Translations under genes and position numbers: made by a program
Assembly: GCA_022772525.1 (NCBI GenBank)
Contig: JALFAD010000080.1
Span: 1-64,000 of the forward strand
Direction of reading: 5' to 3'
DNA length: 64,000 bases
Source: Clostridiales bacterium
Lineage (GTDB): Bacteria; Bacillota; Clostridia; Oscillospirales; Oscillospiraceae
Part shown: piece by piece, positions 60,727 through 64,000 of the stretch
Layout: every line of letters begins with the position of its first letter
Position numbering within the stretch: position 1 is the stretch's first letter
Notes under the pieces: generated by a model
Told to the model about the DNA's origin: nothing
The model's database searches: none
What the model saw: only the letters and a program-made list of their open reading frames with translations

Positions 60727-62420
60727 GCCTGTTTGGAAAAAAGAAGAAACCGCAGGATACAGGACAGGAATACAGAACCAAGGATTTCTTTGACTGCATC
60801 CTGCCGGGGAGCATCAAGTTCTTTGCCAATTACTACATCGTGGGGGATACCTACCGCTGCGTGTGGGTCATCCGGGAGTATCCCCCCACCACCGAGGAGC
60901 AGGCGATTCTTGCCCAGCTGGCTGACCGGACTGGTGTTACCCTGCGGCTGTACCACCGCCGGGTCACCCCCGTGGAGGAAAAGCAGATCGTCAACAACGC
61001 CGCCCGGAAGAACCGGCTCATGGCGGGGGATCATGACATCACCCAGGCCATGGAGGCAGAGGGGAATCTGCAGGACGTACAGACCCTGCTTGCCACCATG
61101 CGCAACAACCGGGAGATTCTGCTTCATTGCAGTGTGTACATGGAGCTGAAAGCCAAAAGCATGGAGACTTTGGAGCAGCTCCAGTCCCAGATTGCCATGG
61201 AGCTGACCCGTGCCAAAATCACGGTGGACAAGCTGACATTGCGGCAGCAGGAGGGCTTTCTGTCGGTGCTGCCCTTTGGGCGCAACCAGTTTGGAGACCA
61301 GTATGAGCGTGTGCTGCCCGCCGGTTCCGTTGCCAATATGTACCCCCTGAGCTTTTCCGGCAAGACCGATCCCAAGGGTTTCTATGTGGGCAGGGACAAG
61401 TACGGCACCAACATTCTGGTGGATTTGGACAGAAGAAGCAATGACAAAACCAACGGCAGCGCCCTGATTCTGGGCAACTCCGGGCAGGGTAAATCTTACC
61501 TTATGAAGCTGCTGCTGACCAATTTCCGGGAGTCCGGCAAGGCGGTGATCTGTTTGGATGTGGAAGCGGAATACGAAGATCTTACCCAGAATCTGGGCGG
61601 CTGTTATGTGGATTACATGACCGGGCAGTACATCATTAACCCCTTGGAGCCAAAGGCATGGTCTGCCGATGGGGATGAGGTTGACGAGGAAAGCCCGGAA
61701 GCCTTCCGAAAGGTCACGCGCCTGAGCCAGCACATCGCTTTCCTGAAAGACTTCTTCCGCAGCTACTACGATCACATGGCAACCCGCTCCTACAGCACCC
61801 ACTTTGTGGCTACCGAAAACGAAGTCAGAATCCACTCCAATGTATCCATCGCTGCCACTACCATTCAGAAGTTCATCAACATCGAGCTGGATTGGACCGT
61901 CAGCGTCACCGGTGCCATCACCGTAGACATCCTGGCAAAGCGGAACCCCGAATTCCCTGAGCTGCCCCGGTTCGGCCTGAGAATGTTCCTGCCTGAGCAG
62001 CTGGAAAATGTCACCTACTACGGCCTGGGTCCCATGGAGAACTACGTGGACAAGCGCAACGCCGCATGGCACGGTCTGTTCACCGACACCGTTACTGGCC
62101 TGCACGAGGATTACATCCGTCCCCAGGAGAACGGCGCTCACGGAGACTGCGACTACGCAGTTCTGGAAAGCGAAGACCTGCGTATGACGGTTGTCAGCAC
62201 CGAAGGCTTCAGCTTCAACGCATCCCACTACACTCAGGAAGAACTGACCAAAAAGGGTCACAACTTCGAACTGGAGGAATCCGGCAGCACTGTCCTGTGC
62301 CTGGACTACCGTCAGAACGGTATCGGCTCTGCAAGCTGTGGACCCGAGCTGATGGAAAAGTACCGCCTGACTGATGAAACCACCGACTTCAGCATCCGCT
62401 TCATCCCCGAATCCAAGTAA
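60723..62420 (+). pseudogene. virB4 fused in frame to a beta-galactosidase C-terminal part
   Basis: A 565-residue open frame of two unrelated parts. Residues 1-350 are VirB4/TraE: N-terminal domain, LPFGRNQFGDQYERVLPAGSV and Walker A LGNSGQGKSYLMK, ending at SQHIAFLKDFFRSYY. From about residue 352 the sequence is the last domains of a GH2 beta-galactosidase (LPRFGLRMFLPEQLENVTYYG, MENYVDKRNAAWHGLF, TVLCLDYRQNGIGSASCG). Walker B and the arginine finger of VirB4 are gone and the galactosidase active site is absent. So neither activity is expected. The junction is near 61770. Confidence 0.88.
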
Positions 62421-62477
62421 GAACATGGGTGGGGGAAACCCCACCCGAACTGAAACAAAGAATTAAGGAGAATTTCT

Positions 62478-62827
62478 ATGAACGAAAAGAGATATCTGAA
62501 GTGGTATAACAAGATCGGTTACGGCTCCGGTGACATCGCAGGTAATGTGGTGTATGCCTTCCTGACCTTCTTCGTTATGATCTACCTGACCGATACCATC
62601 GGTTTGAACCCCGGCATTGTCGGTACCTTGATGGCAGTTGCCAAGATCTTCGACGGCATTTCCGATGTCATCTTCGGCTTCCTCATTGATAAGACACACA
62701 CCAAGATGGGCAAAGCCCGTCCCTGGATGCTGTGGCCTTACTTCGGCTGCGGTGTCTGCCTGTTCGCAATCTTCGCCATTCCCACTTCCTGGGTCAGGTT
62801 GCACAGTATGCCTTCTTCCTCATCTTC
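62478..62827 (+). pseudogene. GPH-family sugar symporter, N-terminal fragment
   Basis: About 105 residues of a glycoside-pentoside-hexuronide cation symporter: IGYGSGDIAGNVVYAFLTFF, GTLMAVAKIFDGISDVIFG and DKTHTKMGKARPWMLW. At about 62790 the frame slips (the family sequence goes on as GQVAQYAFFLIFY in another frame) and at 62827 it changes to virB4 sequence. AAGGAG precedes the ATG. It belongs with the beta-galactosidase piece as a lac-type operon fragment. Confidence 0.88.
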
Positions 62828-63076
62828 TACATGGAGCTGAAAGCCAAAAGCATGGAGACGTTGGAGCAGCTTCAGTCCCAGATTGCCATGGAGCTGACCC
62901 GGGCCAAGATCACGGTGGACAAGCTGACACTGCGGCAGCAGGAGGGCTTCCTGTCGGTGCTTCCCTTTGGGCGCAACCAGTTTGGAGATCAGTACGAGCG
63001 GGTGCTGCCTGCCGGTTCCGTTGCCAATATGTATCCGCTGAGCTTTTCCGGCAAGACCGATCCCAAGGGCTTCTAG
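62828..63076 (+). pseudogene. second copy of a virB4 segment
   Basis: Encodes MELKAKSMETLEQLQ through to SGKTDPKGF, matching 61139-61383 with few base changes. It starts at the symporter junction and stops at a junction to relaxase sequence. 249 nt only. Confidence 0.92.
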
Positions 63077-63225
63077 CCCGCTCGGCCAGCACCCTCATGG
63101 CCCAGCTTACGCGACTTTTTCAGGAGCAGGACCAGCGGCGGGAGCAGAACCACCGGCAGCAGATTGACCGCAAACAGCGCCGGGAAATCGACGAGAAAAA
63201 GCAGGCTATGGGCATTCGGGATTGA
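63077..63225 (+). pseudogene. relaxase C-terminal remnant
   Basis: Encodes ARSASTLMAQLTRLFQEQDQ to KKQAMGIRD, the last 49 residues of the MobP3 relaxase (compare 6799-6953). Nothing of the catalytic part is left in this copy. Confidence 0.92.
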
Positions 63226-63238
63226 TGGGCAATACCAA

Positions 63239-63264
63239 AAAGCACCTGCCTTTCGACAGGTGCT
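63239..63264. terminator. terminator-like hairpin
   Basis: AAGCACCTG and CAGGTGCT pair around CCTTTCGA, just after the remnant and before the convergent toxin gene. Weak T run on the minus strand (TTTTTGG). Confidence 0.6.
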
Positions 63265-63273
63265 CATGGTAGA

Positions 63274-63603
63274 TTACGGCTGTTCCAGCGTGTCCAGCTG
63301 GGAACCAATATCCCGTCCGCCGTACATGACACGGATCACCGAGACAGTCTGCGTTGCGGCATCAGGAATGTAGAAAACCAGATAGTTGTCAACGGACATA
63401 ACCCGCAATCCACGGCTGTGCCACGGTTCTTCCAGATAGGCAGGATACCGGTTTGGCATCTGATCCAGACTGAGAATCTCCTCTTCCAACCGTTGTAGTT
63501 GCCGCGCGGCCGTGGGCGGAGAGAGCAATTCATAAGCGATATACCCGTAGATTTCACGGAGATCTGTCTCAGCGCGGGAGGTGATTTGTACCGTATAAAT
63601 CAT
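63274..63603 (-). CDS. RelE/ParE-family toxin
   Basis: 109 residues: YTVQITSRAETDLREIYGYIA, LEEEILSLDQMPNRYP and VDNYLVFYIPD are the RelE/ParE pattern. Such toxins cut mRNA on ribosomes or poison gyrase; the ParE-like features here leave it open. It overlaps the antitoxin gene by 4 nt. Confidence 0.92.
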   Translation of the reverse strand: MIYTVQITSRAETDLREIYGYIAYELLSPPTAARQLQRLEEEILSLDQMPNRYPAYLEEPWHSRGLRVMSVDNYLVFYIPDAATQTVSVIRVMYGGRDIGSQLDTLEQP

Positions 63604-63905
63604 ACTCCGTAGTCTTTACGGATGTCGTCAAAAACGCTTTTGGCGCTTCTGGTGTTGCCCGAAACGATATCCGCGTATCCTTTCTCCAGTTCTTCATTCA
63701 GCTGCTCGGCGCTGAGCGAGCTAACATCTACGGGGCGGGAAGCGGGGAGCTTTACCTCAAAGGGTAGTCCTTTTTGCAGTACGATTTGTTTATAAAACAT
63801 GGTGATGGCGTTGGAAGCAGGAATCCCCAGGGCGGAGAGAATACCCTCAGCCTGCTCCTTCAGATCCGGCTCGATGCGCGCATACAGATTCGCGGATTTT
63901 GCCAT
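63600..63905 (-). CDS. RelB/DinJ-family antitoxin
   Basis: 101 residues: N-terminal ribbon-helix-helix (NLYARIEPDLKEQAEGILSALG), then ASNAITMFYKQIVLQKGLPF, which is typical of RelB/DinJ. Start at 63905; a further in-frame start 6 codons upstream is less likely. It neutralises the toxin and represses the operon. Confidence 0.92.
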   Translation of the reverse strand: MAKSANLYARIEPDLKEQAEGILSALGIPASNAITMFYKQIVLQKGLPFEVKLPASRPVDVSSLSAEQLNEELEKGYADIVSGNTRSAKSVFDDIRKDYGV

Positions 63906-63940
63906 GGTGCATACCCCTTTCATGAAAGATTCGCACCCTT

Positions 63941-63969
63941 ATTATACGCAAATGTACGCACAAAAGCAA
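63941..63969 (-). promoter_or_regulatory. promoter of the toxin-antitoxin operon
   Basis: On the minus strand TTGCTT (63969-63964), 17 nt, TATAAT (63946-63941). TGCGTA repeats across it may be RelB operator half-sites. Confidence 0.7.
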
Positions 63970-64000
63970 TACACAAATTGTAAACATTCTGCCGCCAAGG

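Noticed and set aside
62038-62420. Functional beta-galactosidase
   Set aside because: Only the C-terminal beta-sandwich part is present; the TIM barrel with the catalytic glutamates is missing.
60645-62444. A 599-residue minus-strand frame
   Set aside because: Antisense to the virB4/beta-galactosidase chimera, with no recognisable family and no start signal. It is a shadow of high GC at third positions.

Overview
The window looks like the chromosome of an anaerobic gut Firmicute (class Clostridia, Oscillospiraceae-like). The signs are moderate GC, strong GGAGG ribosome sites, mobile-element genes of the kind common in these bacteria (MobP3 relaxase, DUF3852/PrgI/VirB4 transfer genes, SpoVG, DUF4314, serine-recombinase trios), RACo-type corrinoid activation and dockerin-like domains. 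This placement is inferred from gene content, not from a database search.

Layout. (1) 26-224: end of an rRNA locus, 5S rRNA then tRNA-Asn. (2) 226-10114: a decayed conjugative element. A leader block (DUF4314 etc.) is fused to a virB6 fragment, followed by an intact mobilization half: amidoligase, gamma-glutamylcyclotransferase, MobC-like protein, MobP3 relaxase, TOPRIM protein, VirD4 coupling ATPase and an HTH protein. (3) 10338-17908: chromosomal-type genes: a YolD-like protein, a LysR/MATE divergent pair, DUF1638, an ASKHA/2Fe-2S RACo-like protein and a LysR gene behind a cobalamin riboswitch. (4) 18068-40144: the most notable region, a corrinoid-acquisition locus. It has a promoter, a clear cobalamin riboswitch with terminator, DUF2292, a third degenerate riboswitch-like leader, then a long run of secreted or anchored proteins. 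These carry cohesin-like domains, dockerin-like domains, alpha/alpha-toroid domains and DUF4430 (transcobalamin-C-like) domains. A tightly overlapping ECF transporter operon follows (DUF4430 protein, EcfT, fused EcfAA', CbrT-like S protein, second EcfT, TIM-barrel enzyme). (5) 40519-51484: a serine-recombinase island with a sigma-like factor, three recombinase-family genes in series, a type I toxin-antitoxin pair, a C5-methyltransferase in two overlapping frames, an HTH repressor with repeated operators, SLOG and DUF1016 proteins and an unknown PIN-like membrane protein. (6) 51541-63225: a second element copy. It begins with a 1.93-kb near-duplicate of the leader block, then a D12 adenine methylase, AbrB pair, DUF3846, SpoVG, a broken LPXTG protein, two sortases and VirB2/B6/B3/B4-like genes. 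virB4 is then fused in frame to the C-terminal part of a beta-galactosidase, followed by a sugar-symporter fragment, a second piece of virB4 and the tail of the relaxase gene. (7) 63274-63905: a RelE/ParE-RelB toxin-antitoxin pair.

How it fits together. The two element copies are complementary remnants: one keeps the DNA-processing half, the other the channel half. Both carry a 1.93-kb direct repeat, so homologous recombination could excise about 51 kb that includes the whole corrinoid locus. In that locus, my working model is that dockerin-bearing binding proteins dock on cohesin-like surface proteins to make a wall-attached corrinoid-capture assembly. It would use the same fold pair as animal intrinsic factor/transcobalamin (helical toroid plus DUF4430-type domain) and feed an ECF importer under cobalamin riboswitch control. 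Domain calls are from sequence patterns; corrinoid binding and assembly are inference.
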